A stretch of 8,481 bases of DNA from JASJCL01 sp050291585 (GTDB lineage Bacteria > Desulfobacterota > Desulfobacteria > Desulfobacterales > Desulfosarcinaceae): the NCBI GenBank assembly GCA_050291585.1, contig JBNKKA010000184.1, forward strand, positions 1 to 8,481, read 5' to 3'. A program made the position numbers and the translations under genes. A model generated the notes under the pieces. The model searched no databases. It saw only the letters and a program-made list of their open reading frames with translations, and was not told the DNA's origin. Below are positions 1 through 6,696 of the stretch, piece after piece. Position 1 is the stretch's first letter. The number at the start of each line of letters is the position of its first letter.

Positions 1-101
1 AGTTGCATTTGGAAGCGATCGCCCTTGGCCCCCTGGTCACCGCCGACAACAGCTCCATTAAACGCCGCATCATCGATGGCAGGAAAGAGGCTGCTTTATG
101 A
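1..101 (+). CDS. 3' end of an unidentified gene, first member of the molybdenum cofactor operon (partial)
   Basis: An open frame enters from the left edge (first complete codon at base 3) and ends at the TGA at 99-101. That stop overlaps the ATG of the next gene as ATGA. The last 32 residues are visible; they include the stretch GPLVTADNSSIKRRI and end in GRKEAAL. This is too short to identify from sequence alone. The tight overlap with an XdhC gene suggests a partner in molybdenum cofactor handling, possibly a molybdopterin-binding-domain protein, but that is inferred from context only. That the frame is coding is supported by the stop/start overlap and by codon use like that of the downstream genes. 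Confidence 0.6.
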   Translation, partial: LHLEAIALGPLVTADNSSIKRRIIDGRKEAAL

Positions 102-1156
102 CCGACCCCATTGTTATCACCGCATGCAGACTACTGGAAAAGAAAAAGCCCTTCGTCATCGCCACCATCATCTCGCGCGAAGGTTCGGCTCCCAGAACCG
201 CCGGTACAAAGATGATCATCAGCGCTGATGGCGCTGAGGGCACCATCGGCGGCGGCACCTTGGAGGCCCGGGTGGAGAAAAAGGCTGCCGCCATCCTGGC
301 GGGGCAGTCAGCGCCGATCCTCATGCCCTACGATCTCACCAGCGCCGATACGGCCGCCATGGATATGATCTGTGGTGGCAAGGGGTCTGTCTTGCTGGAT
401 CTGGTGACGGCCTGCGACGAGAATCTAACCCTTTTCCAGAAATGGGAGACCCTGCTTGAAACTCTGGCCAGTGGCTGGTTTGTGACCATTGTACAGGCGT
501 CAGCAAAGGCGACAGAGATTGAGACCATCTCCCACTGCGTGGTGGATCCAACAGAGGAGATCTGTGGCGGATCGCCTCTCGACGATAGCGCCTGGAAGGA
601 CATCGCCTCCGCGGCCCGGCGCGCCACTGGCATGAAAGTCTTGCAACTCGATGGGACCCTGGCCATCATCGAGCCGGCCCAGCGCCCCACCACGGCTTAC
701 TTCTTCGGCGCCGGCCACGTGGCCCAGCCCACCCTCCATCTGGCTGCCATGACCGGTTTCCGCACCGTCATCCTGGATGATAGGGATGAGTTTGCCAACC
801 AGGAGCGTTTCCCCGAAGCCGAAGAGATCCACGTGATTGCCGATTTTCGCGAAGCCTGCGAGAATCTCGGTGTGGACGAAACCAGCTTTATCGTCATCTT
901 CACCCGCGGCCACCACCACGACCGCGCCGTGCTGGCCCAGGCCCTCAAAACGGATGCCGCCTACATCGGTATGATCGGAAGCAAACGTAAAAGAGACGCC
1001 ATCTATTCGTCCCTCATGGGAGACGGCTTCGCCCGTGCCGATCTCGAGCGGGTCCACTCCCCCATCGGGTTGGCCATCGAAGCCGAAACCCCGGAAGAGA
1101 TCGGCGTGAGCATTGTCGCCGAACTCATTCAGGAACGGGCCAAGCTTCGGCCGTGA
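98..1156 (+). CDS. xdhC: XdhC/CoxI-family molybdenum hydroxylase maturation protein
   Basis: 352 residues, a full-length XdhC-family protein. The N-terminal XdhC/CoxI domain shows GSAPRTAGTKM (29-39), GTIGGGTLE (48-56) and CGGKGS (92-97). The C-terminal Rossmann-type domain shows GAGHVAQ (204-210), DDRDEFANQERFP (227-239), TRGHHHD (269-275), YIGMIGSKRK (289-298) and a final HSPIGL...ETPEEI block (320-335). The family binds molybdenum cofactor in the cytoplasm and helps deliver it, with its terminal sulfido ligand, to xanthine-dehydrogenase or aldehyde-oxidoreductase type enzymes. This general role is known for the family; the client enzyme is not in the window. The ATG at 98 is chosen because GAGG at 87-90 lies 7 bases upstream and the codon overlaps the previous stop. 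The gene ends in a GTGA overlap with the next. The symbol reflects family membership; the paralogue used in selenium-dependent hydroxylase systems is a close alternative. Confidence 0.93.
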   Translation: MTDPIVITACRLLEKKKPFVIATIISREGSAPRTAGTKMIISADGAEGTIGGGTLEARVEKKAAAILAGQSAPILMPYDLTSADTAAMDMICGGKGSVLLDLVTACDENLTLFQKWETLLETLASGWFVTIVQASAKATEIETISHCVVDPTEEICGGSPLDDSAWKDIASAARRATGMKVLQLDGTLAIIEPAQRPTTAYFFGAGHVAQPTLHLAAMTGFRTVILDDRDEFANQERFPEAEEIHVIADFREACENLGVDETSFIVIFTRGHHHDRAVLAQALKTDAAYIGMIGSKRKRDAIYSSLMGDGFARADLERVHSPIGLAIEAETPEEIGVSIVAELIQERAKLRP

Positions 1157-2337
1157 TACCCGCGAGCCATAACGACCGCCCGAGCGCCCTGATCCTGGCA
1201 GCCGGCCTCTCCTCCCGCATGGGACGCTTCAAACCCCTACTGCCCCTGGGGGAGGTCAGCGTGGTGGAGCGCGTCATAAACTGCTTCCGGACCGTCGGGG
1301 TGGATGATATTTGCGTGGCAGTGGGGCACCGGGCGGAAGATCTGCGACCAAAACTCAGGACTGCAGGGGTGGCCATTGCGGAGAATCCACGTTTTCGCGA
1401 GGGCATGTTCTCTTCCATCCAGGCCGGCTTGGCCCAGATAGATCCCCGCAGCCACGGGGTTTTCATCCTCCCAGTGGATATCCCCCTGGTGCGGCCGGCG
1501 ACCCTGCAGCTGCTGATTGAAGCCTGCACTCAGCGGCACAACCCCGGCACAACCATCCACCCGGTCTTCGATGGTCAGCGGGGCCACCCACCCCTCATAC
1601 CGGCAGACCTCATCACCGCCATCCGCAACCACAACGGCGTCGGCGGCCTGCGCGCGATTCTGGAAGCGCCCACGGCCAGAGCGGTCGAGGTCCAGGTACC
1701 GGACCGCTTCATCCTCCAGGACATGGACCATCCGGAGCGCTACAAGGCGATGAAGCAGGCGTTGATCGACCACGACATCCCCACTGATGCCGAGTGCGAG
1801 GTTCTGCTGGGGGCTACCTGGGAGGTTGCCGATTGCATAAAGCGTCACAGCCGTATGGTGGCGGCAGCGGCCGACGCCATTGCCGCAGCACTCTGCCAGA
1901 GGGGGGCCCATCTCAATACAGGACTTATCCATGCAGGCGCCCTGCTCCACGATATCGCAAAGGGAGAGGGCGGCCACGCTCAAGCAGGGGCGAAGCGCCT
2001 TCGTCAGCTCCATTTTGACCGTGTGGCCGACATCGTGGCCCACCATGACGATATCGCCTTGACGAGCGGAGAAGAAGTGGGAGAAGCAGAAGTGGTCTTC
2101 ATTGCTGACAAGCACATCAGCGAAACGCAGATCCTGCCCATGGAGGCGCGCTTTGCCCACGCCCTGAAACGCTTCGGCGATATTCCCTCAGCACGGCGCA
2201 ACATCCTGCGCCGTCAGGGAGCCGCCCGGGCCATCCGGGACACTATCGAAGCCCGCCTCCAGGCACCCCTGGCCGGCCTCATCACCCGAGCTACCCAAAA
2301 CTGCGATGGAAAAGCGGAAGCGGACAAGCCGTCATGA
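1153..2337 (+). CDS. MobA/MocA-like nucleotidyltransferase fused to an HD phosphohydrolase domain
   Basis: 394 residues, starting at GTG (1153), whose last bases form the previous gene's TGA. No strong Shine-Dalgarno site is seen, so translational coupling is likely. Residues 12-200 are a MobA-like NTP transferase: LAAGLSSRMGRFKPLLPLG (15-33) is the nucleotide-binding signature, PVDIP (107-111) the metal-binding aspartate motif, GHP (144-146) a conserved turn, and MDHPERY (191-197) the typical family end. Such proteins add CMP or GMP to molybdopterin; the MocA (CTP) type usually serves hydroxylases of the XdhC clientele. Residues 214-370 form an HD domain: H232, H266-D267 (LLHDIAK), H297/H298 and D319 match the metal-binding pattern of HD phosphohydrolases. 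The fusion suggests one polypeptide that both makes and cleaves a phosphate bond, but the HD substrate is unknown. Fold assignments are firm; the choice of nucleotide and the HD role are inference. Confidence 0.9.
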   Translation: MIPASHNDRPSALILAAGLSSRMGRFKPLLPLGEVSVVERVINCFRTVGVDDICVAVGHRAEDLRPKLRTAGVAIAENPRFREGMFSSIQAGLAQIDPRSHGVFILPVDIPLVRPATLQLLIEACTQRHNPGTTIHPVFDGQRGHPPLIPADLITAIRNHNGVGGLRAILEAPTARAVEVQVPDRFILQDMDHPERYKAMKQALIDHDIPTDAECEVLLGATWEVADCIKRHSRMVAAAADAIAAALCQRGAHLNTGLIHAGALLHDIAKGEGGHAQAGAKRLRQLHFDRVADIVAHHDDIALTSGEEVGEAEVVFIADKHISETQILPMEARFAHALKRFGDIPSARRNILRRQGAARAIRDTIEARLQAPLAGLITRATQNCDGKAEADKPS

Positions 2338-2966
2338 CGCTGCCACCCAAGGCCCTACCCTACCCGGGTAAAACCATCTTCCTCATGCGCCATGGCGAGA
2401 CCCAGAGCGATGGGGTCAAACGCTACATCGGCCAGACAGATTTGCCCCTGAGCACCATTGGCAAAAGCCAGGCCAAAAGCTGGCAGGCTTTCTTCAAGGA
2501 GATCCCCCTGACGGCGATCGTCTCCAGCGATCTGTCACGCGCCCGTGAAACCGCCGCCATCATTGCAGGCAGGCGCGACATCCCGAGGGTGGCCAAAACC
2601 GGTTTCCGGGAAATCAGCCTGGGCAGTTGGGAGAACATGCCCTTTGCGGCCCTGCAGGAGAAGGCCGCGGCAGAGTTTCGGAAACGGGGACAGGCCATCG
2701 ACACCCACCGCCCACCGGGTGGAGAGTCCTTTCTCGATCTGCAACAACGTGCCGTGGCGACTTTTTACTACACTGTCGCCGAAACCAGTGGCAACGTCCT
2801 CATCGTCGCCCACGCGGGTCTCAACCGCGTCATCCTCTGCCACCTCCTGGGCATGCCCATCGTCAACCTCTTCCGCCTGGGCCAGGACTACGCCTGCCTC
2901 AACACCATCATCCAGAGGGATAACGACTTCCGCGTACTTCGCTTTAACCAGAGCCTCGGCACATAA
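2334..2966 (+). CDS. Histidine phosphatase superfamily protein (phosphoglycerate mutase/CobC-like)
   Basis: 210 residues. The catalytic RHG motif is at 19-21 (LMRHGET, phosphorylated His20), followed by GQTDLPLS (33-40), SSDLSRARETA (64-74, phosphate-binding Arg71), FREISLGSWE (91-100, probable acid E93), RPPGGES (126-132) and VAHAGLNR (158-165, second catalytic His160). All core residues are present, so an active phosphatase is expected. The GQTD and GGES pattern is like that of alpha-ribazole phosphatase (CobC), but no cobalamin gene lies nearby. The ATG overlaps the preceding stop as ATGA. The operon position therefore favours a substrate in the molybdenum cofactor pathway, or a by-product such as a nucleotide or phosphorylated pterin. 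That is inference. The ending (residues 190-210) is echoed in decayed form after the stop codon. Confidence 0.88.
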   Translation: MTLPPKALPYPGKTIFLMRHGETQSDGVKRYIGQTDLPLSTIGKSQAKSWQAFFKEIPLTAIVSSDLSRARETAAIIAGRRDIPRVAKTGFREISLGSWENMPFAALQEKAAAEFRKRGQAIDTHRPPGGESFLDLQQRAVATFYYTVAETSGNVLIVAHAGLNRVILCHLLGMPIVNLFRLGQDYACLNTIIQRDNDFRVLRFNQSLGT

Positions 2967-2969
2967 ATG

Positions 2970-2989
2970 GGGGCAGGTTCGCCTGCCTC
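2970..2989 (+). other. Stem-loop with UUCG tetraloop just after the operon's last stop codon
   Basis: GGCAGG (2972-2977) pairs with CCTGCC (2982-2987) across a TTCG loop (2978-2981). A G-T pair (2971/2988) and a G-C pair (2970/2989) extend the stem to 8 pairs. It lies 3 bases after the TAA. No T-run follows, so it is not a classical intrinsic terminator on the + strand. It may protect the 3' end of the mRNA or act with Rho. Confidence 0.5.
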
Positions 2990-3020
2990 AACACCATCGA
3001 GCTTCAACCAGACGCTTGGA
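2980..3020 (+). repeat. Decayed partial duplicate of the histidine phosphatase gene's 3' end
   Basis: Bases 2980-2998 (CGCCTGCCTCAACACCATC) repeat 2891-2909 exactly, 19 of 19. After a gap of roughly 30 bases relative to the gene, GCTTCAACCAGACGCTTGG (3001-3019) matches GCTTTAACCAGAGCCTCGG (2941-2959) with five differences. In the gene these two stretches encode CLNTI and the FNQSLG end. The copy lies after the stop codon, so it is not translated as part of the gene. It looks like a remnant of a local duplication or of recombination with a homologous gene. Confidence 0.75.
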
Positions 3021-3046
3021 GAAAGCCGTATCTAGCTCGCAGGATT

Positions 3047-3094
3047 AAAAAAGGGGGGGTAGGAACGCCGCAAAGCAGACGTTCCTACCCCCCT
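3047..3094 (-). terminator. Strong intrinsic terminator of the flavoprotein gene
   Basis: Read on the - strand, the arm 3094-3080 pairs with 3067-3053. The 14 Watson-Crick pairs plus one G-T end pair include a six-pair G/C block, and the loop has 12 bases. A TTTTTT run follows directly (3052-3047). The hairpin begins 13 bases after the stop codon of the gene that ends at 3108. On the + strand no T-run follows it, so it mainly serves the - strand, although the stem could also slow transcription arriving from the operon on the left. Confidence 0.9.
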
Positions 3095-3107
3095 ATCATT
3101 GCAGGGT

Positions 3108-4481
3108 TCAGTTGCGAGGGTTCTGCGGCAGGCTGGCGGCCGCATTCTCGGCAGCGAGCATCACATGATAAAACAGCGGCGATGCAGTCAACAAGGGATG
3201 GGTGGCAAACTGCATGGTTGCCAGTTGATCGGCGGTCAGACCGGACTGGATGGCCGTGGCCACGATGTTGACCATGTCTGCTGTGGCCTCACCGCCACGG
3301 ATATGCCCGCCGATGATGCGGCCGTCATCCTCCCTGACCAGGAGTTTGGCCTTCATATCGGCAACGCAGCCCGGCAGGCAGCCCGGATGGCGGTTGGGCG
3401 AAACAGCTTCACCCACCACATAGCCAATGCCGGCTTCCGAAGCTGCCTGGCTGGTCAAACCGACCGAAGCGATGCTGCAATCTCCCACACTGGTTCCGAA
3501 AGCGCCAATGGCGCCAATGCTCTTGCGCTCGCAGCGATAGAGATTACTGGCGGCGATCATACCTTCGCTGCAGGCTACAGAAGCCAAGCGGATGGTGGAT
3601 GGCCGGCCGTCGAAAAATGAGAATTTAGTGGCGCAGTCGCCCGCCGCAAAGATATCGGGATCCTCAGTCTGCATATATTCGTTTACATTGATACCCAGAC
3701 GTGGATCGGCAGCGAGGCCTGCCGCCTGGGCCAGTTCGATGTTGGGCATCACGCCGATGCCCACGACAACGGCATCGGCGGCAATGGTTTCGCCGGAGGC
3801 CAGCTTGACGCCTGTCACCTTGCCATTGCCTTCGATGGCTTGCACCTGGGCGGTGGTCATGACCTTTATCCCCAGGTCGCGCAGCTCGTTTTCGGTGTCG
3901 ACGCAAAACTCCTGCTCGCAGGCCAGCATCAGGCAATTGGGAAGCATTTCAATGAGGCTCACCTCGGCCTTATTGTCGTTGTCGGCATTCATTTTGGCTA
4001 TCTGCTCAGCCATCTCCACCCCGATGAACCCGCCGCCGATCACTACGACCTGCTGGGCAGACTCAAGCGTTCCCAGCAAATGCTGAAGATATTCAGTGTT
4101 CTTCTGGATACCAAAAACATTTCCGGTATCGATGCCCGGAATCGGGGGCAAAGAGGGGCACGAGCCCGTGGCCAGAATCAGTTTATCGTAGGCAATGCGC
4201 GAATCGTCCCCTAAGACGACCTTTTTTTCCTTCCGGTCGATGGAAAGCACTTCTTTGGTGTTAATATTGATCCCTTTCTGAAGGAAACCTTCGTCGGGGA
4301 TCACATTTTTTTCGACCTGCTTAATGGTCCCATAAATATAAGGAATCCCACACGGGACCGGGGTTTTATCCGCCCTGCGCAACATCGTAACACGCTTATC
4401 CGGGTGGCGCTTTTTGGCCGTCAGGGCCGCCATCAAACCAGCCGCTGATCCGCCGACGATCAAGATGTCTGTTTTTTCCAT
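3108..4481 (-). CDS. FAD-dependent pyridine nucleotide-disulfide oxidoreductase, single-cysteine type (CoA-disulfide reductase / NADH oxidase-like)
   Basis: 457 residues. The N-terminal FAD-binding motif is ILIVGGSAAG (6-15). PCGIPY (43-48) places a single redox-active cysteine, C44, where CoA-disulfide reductases, NADH oxidases and peroxidases carry theirs. ATGSCP (104-109) and the NAD(P)H-binding VVIGGGFIGVE (146-156) follow. DIFAAGDCA (276-284) is the second FAD motif. Residues from about 325 form the dimerisation domain, where CLPGC (368-372) is a CxxxC pair. No rhodanese domain is attached, unlike the longer fused members. The enzyme probably reduces a disulfide, polysulfide or oxygen with NAD(P)H in the cytoplasm; substrate choice cannot be read from the sequence. 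The ATG at 4481 is supported by AAGGAGG about 12 bases upstream. A strong terminator follows the gene. It lies 48 bases after the lipoprotein gene on the same strand, so co-transcription is possible. Confidence 0.88.
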   Translation of the reverse strand: MEKTDILIVGGSAAGLMAALTAKKRHPDKRVTMLRRADKTPVPCGIPYIYGTIKQVEKNVIPDEGFLQKGININTKEVLSIDRKEKKVVLGDDSRIAYDKLILATGSCPSLPPIPGIDTGNVFGIQKNTEYLQHLLGTLESAQQVVVIGGGFIGVEMAEQIAKMNADNDNKAEVSLIEMLPNCLMLACEQEFCVDTENELRDLGIKVMTTAQVQAIEGNGKVTGVKLASGETIAADAVVVGIGVMPNIELAQAAGLAADPRLGINVNEYMQTEDPDIFAAGDCATKFSFFDGRPSTIRLASVACSEGMIAASNLYRCERKSIGAIGAFGTSVGDCSIASVGLTSQAASEAGIGYVVGEAVSPNRHPGCLPGCVADMKAKLLVREDDGRIIGGHIRGGEATADMVNIVATAIQSGLTADQLATMQFATHPLLTASPLFYHVMLAAENAAASLPQNPRN

Positions 4482-4529
4482 GCTTTTTGACTGCCTCCTT
4501 TTGGTAGTATGCTATAGATAGGTATGAAG

Positions 4530-5168
4530 TCATGAGTTCTTTTCAGCGTAATCTACAATCTTGACATCCCCTTTGAAGGCATTTAAAAATGCCTGCAACC
4601 GTTTGTTTTGTTCTGCATCAAACATTCCTTTATTTGTCCATTTCGAAATAGCACCTTTATCACCTAACTTTTGTACGTAGAAAAGCAGCATCTTGGTATC
4701 ACTCTTGGCACCGATCCTTCTTCCAATCGCCTTTACCAAAAAACAGCCGTTATCATTAGCGACAGGATAGACCCCATATTGATACTCCTCATTATTCAGG
4801 GTTTCAACGCCCGCATCGATCAGGTTTTTAGCGCCTTTAAAATCAAACCTATTCCAGTAGGCGTTCTGTCTTCCGATCCTGAGGAATTGCACCAGGACCT
4901 CACGCTTCTTCTCATTATTCCAGAAGCGGTATTCCTCCCTTTCAATATTGGTACTGCCATCTGAATTGGCGAAAAATTGAGAATTTGAACCTTTCTCCTC
5001 CTTCATGAGCTTGAATCCGGGACCAGTTTCAACGTTCAAACGGGGCCTTGCTGACGAGTAGAGGGTATTTCCATCCACCCCTCTTTTAATCTGCAAACCC
5101 GTACAGCCAAACGACAGGGCGCAACAGAAAATAACAATGGCCAACAAACGATAGGTTCTCACAAGCAT
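4530..5168 (-). CDS. Predicted small lipoprotein of unknown function
   Basis: 212 residues. Two basic residues (R4, R7) precede a hydrophobic stretch (about 8-20) and a cysteine at 22 (ALSFGC). This looks like a signal peptide with an imperfect lipobox (Ser at -3, Gly at -1), so attachment to the inner or outer membrane as a lipoprotein is likely. The mature part is soluble, rich in charged and aromatic residues (for example EEYRFWNNEKKREV and NAYWNRFDF), and has no motif I recognise. The ATG at 5168 has a good ribosome site (AGGAG in the purine-rich leader, about 7 bases upstream). The gene is clearly more AT-rich than the operon to its left, which hints at a separate origin. The flavoprotein gene begins 48 bases downstream; a functional link between the two is not evident. 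Confidence 0.75.
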   Translation of the reverse strand: MLVRTYRLLAIVIFCCALSFGCTGLQIKRGVDGNTLYSSARPRLNVETGPGFKLMKEEKGSNSQFFANSDGSTNIEREEYRFWNNEKKREVLVQFLRIGRQNAYWNRFDFKGAKNLIDAGVETLNNEEYQYGVYPVANDNGCFLVKAIGRRIGAKSDTKMLLFYVQKLGDKGAISKWTNKGMFDAEQNKRLQAFLNAFKGDVKIVDYAEKNS

Positions 5169-5276
5169 TTTCCTCTCCTTTTCCTACTCAAGTTGATGAA
5201 GTGATCGATAATTAAACATCCAATCAAATATAGATGGGATACCAATGAGCCATCCAGCTATCTGACGTTTTTAGCG

Positions 5277-5715
5277 GTGCATGCTTGACGAAAAAAGGCG
5301 TCGACAGAGGCAGGTTTGATCGATGGAAATACCTGTGGTTGCATACGCATTTCCGGGTCGCCCCCATCGGAAGGGGTGATGCGACATACGCCCGCAGATC
5401 AAGTCAAGCTATCGCTGAGGATCACCTGAAGTAACACGCTATGAACAAGCACATGGAGAAACCAACACAGCGTAATTGTGAAGTAGAACAGGTGGGTGCA
5501 GTGGTGCCTGTGTATAGAAATAACTCGCGGCTCATATAGCATATCAGTGCGCGGAATGAAAGCTTCCTTAGGGGACGCGGACAGGTGTAATTCACACCAG
5601 TTGGAAGGCCATCAACCCAAATCTCCGATGAGATTCTGATGGGTCACATCGAGGTGGTCTTCCACCGCCCCGCGATACCCTCGCAAACCGGCATCGCAGA
5701 CAGTCGGACCAGGGC
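5277..5715 (+). mobile_element. Non-coding, hairpin-rich segment; candidate 5' remnant of a group II intron (ribozyme domains I-III)
   Basis: No credible gene lies between 5169 and 5715. The left 100 bases are an AT-rich leader of the lipoprotein gene. From about 5277 the sequence is dense in local stems: GACG/CGTC (5287-5290 with 5299-5302), CAGGT/ACCTG (5311-5315 with 5331-5335), GTCGC/GCGAC plus an inner CCCC/GGGG (5357-5385), GGAA/TTCC (5553-5567), GGTGT/ACACC (5584-5598), AATCT/AGATT (5620-5635) and GGTGG/CCACC (5653-5666). The overall style, including GTGCCTGTGTATAGAAATAAC and GGGGACGCGGACAGGTGTAA, reminds me of bacterial group II intron domain I sequences on the + strand. I see no reverse transcriptase frame, no domain V hairpin and no clear GTGYG 5' end, so it would be a truncated copy. 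Another structured RNA is the alternative. Identification is from memory of such sequences and is not verified. Confidence 0.4.
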
Positions 5716-6408
5716 CTAAGGGATGCTGTTGAAGCAGTATAGGTTGGATCGGCCCTGTTTACCGATGAGCTCAATCACCCGCATATGCCGCAGGCAATAG
5801 GCCATGCGCTGGGCCAGGGGGCGCCGAATCCTCAGAGCCTCGGCGATATCTTTGGTAGTGAAGCTGTCGTCCAGGCTGTCTGGCAGGAAGGCGCCCACGT
5901 CCGCCGGGTCTTCCAGCAGGCGCCGATCGACGATCTCCAGCAGGCGGCGCTCTTCGGTGACCCAGCCCTTCTTGCGCCAGTGACGCTTCCCTTTGCCGTC
6001 ATACCGCCGGACCTCCTCCTCCTGGACCAGCAGCACCTCCAGAGAGAAGTTGGGATGGGCCATCAGGTGGGGGATGCGCACCAGTTCCCAGAAGAGATCT
6101 TCCAGACGCCCCTTCTTGGGGGACTTGCGCCGTGAGGCTGTATCGCCATTGCCCTGAGGCAGCTTGAGGATCCACTTCTCCCGGGCGATGGGGTAGATCA
6201 GCCGCAGGCGGTGTTCGCGCAGGAGCTTGGCCAGTTTGGTCTTGATGGCGGCGAAGTTGGCAGTCTGGATCTCCACCAGGAGGTCATCCCGCACGATGTC
6301 GATCACATACCCGTCCACCGGCACCTCGAAGCGGTCTCCGGGCTGGGCGCAGGCCGCTTTGAGCACCGCGTGGAGCGGTTTTTCGTTGAGTTGACCGATG
6401 CCCGCCAT
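5716..6408 (-). CDS. Hypothetical protein with PD-(D/E)XK nuclease-like N-terminus and winged-helix C-terminus
   Basis: 230 residues. The N-terminal part reads as a helix with E9 (GQLNEKPLHAVLK), then VDGYVIDIVRDDLLVEIQT (31-49). The spacing of D37 and E46-x-Q48 on two beta strands matches the PD-(D/E)XK nuclease core with Gln in place of the usual Lys. KLLREHRLRLIYPI (61-74) fits the following helix and strand. A middle region is rich in K/R and E (about 92-165, with RRKSPKKG and VQEEEVRRYDGKG). Residues 181-226 (FTTKDIAEALRIRRPLAQRMAYCLRHM... then a beta hairpin) look like a winged helix-turn-helix that could bind DNA. I recall similar uncharacterised proteins in other bacteria but no named family. 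The upstream ribosome site is weak (GAGAG about 5 bases before the ATG). The TAG stop at 5718-5716 abuts the structured segment. The nuclease reading is inference. Confidence 0.75.
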   Translation of the reverse strand: MAGIGQLNEKPLHAVLKAACAQPGDRFEVPVDGYVIDIVRDDLLVEIQTANFAAIKTKLAKLLREHRLRLIYPIAREKWILKLPQGNGDTASRRKSPKKGRLEDLFWELVRIPHLMAHPNFSLEVLLVQEEEVRRYDGKGKRHWRKKGWVTEERRLLEIVDRRLLEDPADVGAFLPDSLDDSFTTKDIAEALRIRRPLAQRMAYCLRHMRVIELIGKQGRSNLYCFNSIP

Positions 6409-6514
6409 CTTAGCTCTCGACTCCGTTCAGTTTGATCCTCTTTAGACGTGCAACTGCCAGCCAGCGAGCAGACGGCGAGACCGCATCCTCTCCGAAAATC
6501 CCCGCAGCTCGGAA

Positions 6515-6535
6515 TGCCGACTCATTTCGTCGGCA
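6515..6535. repeat. Perfect 7-bp inverted repeat
   Basis: TGCCGAC (6515-6521) and GTCGGCA (6529-6535) are exact complements around a 7-base loop. No T-run follows on either strand, so it is not an intrinsic terminator. It could be a protein-binding site, a repeat-family fragment or chance. Confidence 0.45.
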
Positions 6536-6696
6536 CTGACAAAGGCACGGTTAGCGGCACCCTTGCATCGCTTGTATCCTGGCGAGGGTCGCTTTGGCAA
6601 GGCTTGGCAGGGCGGACTCGGGAAAGGGGGCCAGACCTCTTTGGTGCCCATATTGAGAATCACATCGGGGTGGGTGCTGATAAAGAGGCATCTGAT

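Noticed and set aside
500..1057. A 185-residue open frame on the - strand
   Set aside because: It is antisense to the XdhC gene and has low-complexity, motif-free content.
1237..2160. A 307-residue open frame on the - strand
   Set aside because: It lies opposite the MobA-HD gene, whose motifs are unmistakable. The frame has no recognisable domain and is a by-product of GC-rich codon usage.
2970..2989. Intrinsic terminator for the cofactor operon
   Set aside because: The hairpin is good, but the bases after it are AACACCATCG with no T-run. It is kept only as a stem-loop.
3099..3620. A 173-residue open frame on the + strand
   Set aside because: It is antisense to the flavoprotein gene, which has complete FAD and NAD motifs. 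It also starts right beside that gene's terminator.
5277..5715. CRISPR array or tandem repeats in the gene-poor segment
   Set aside because: The stems differ from one another and no unit recurs at regular spacing.
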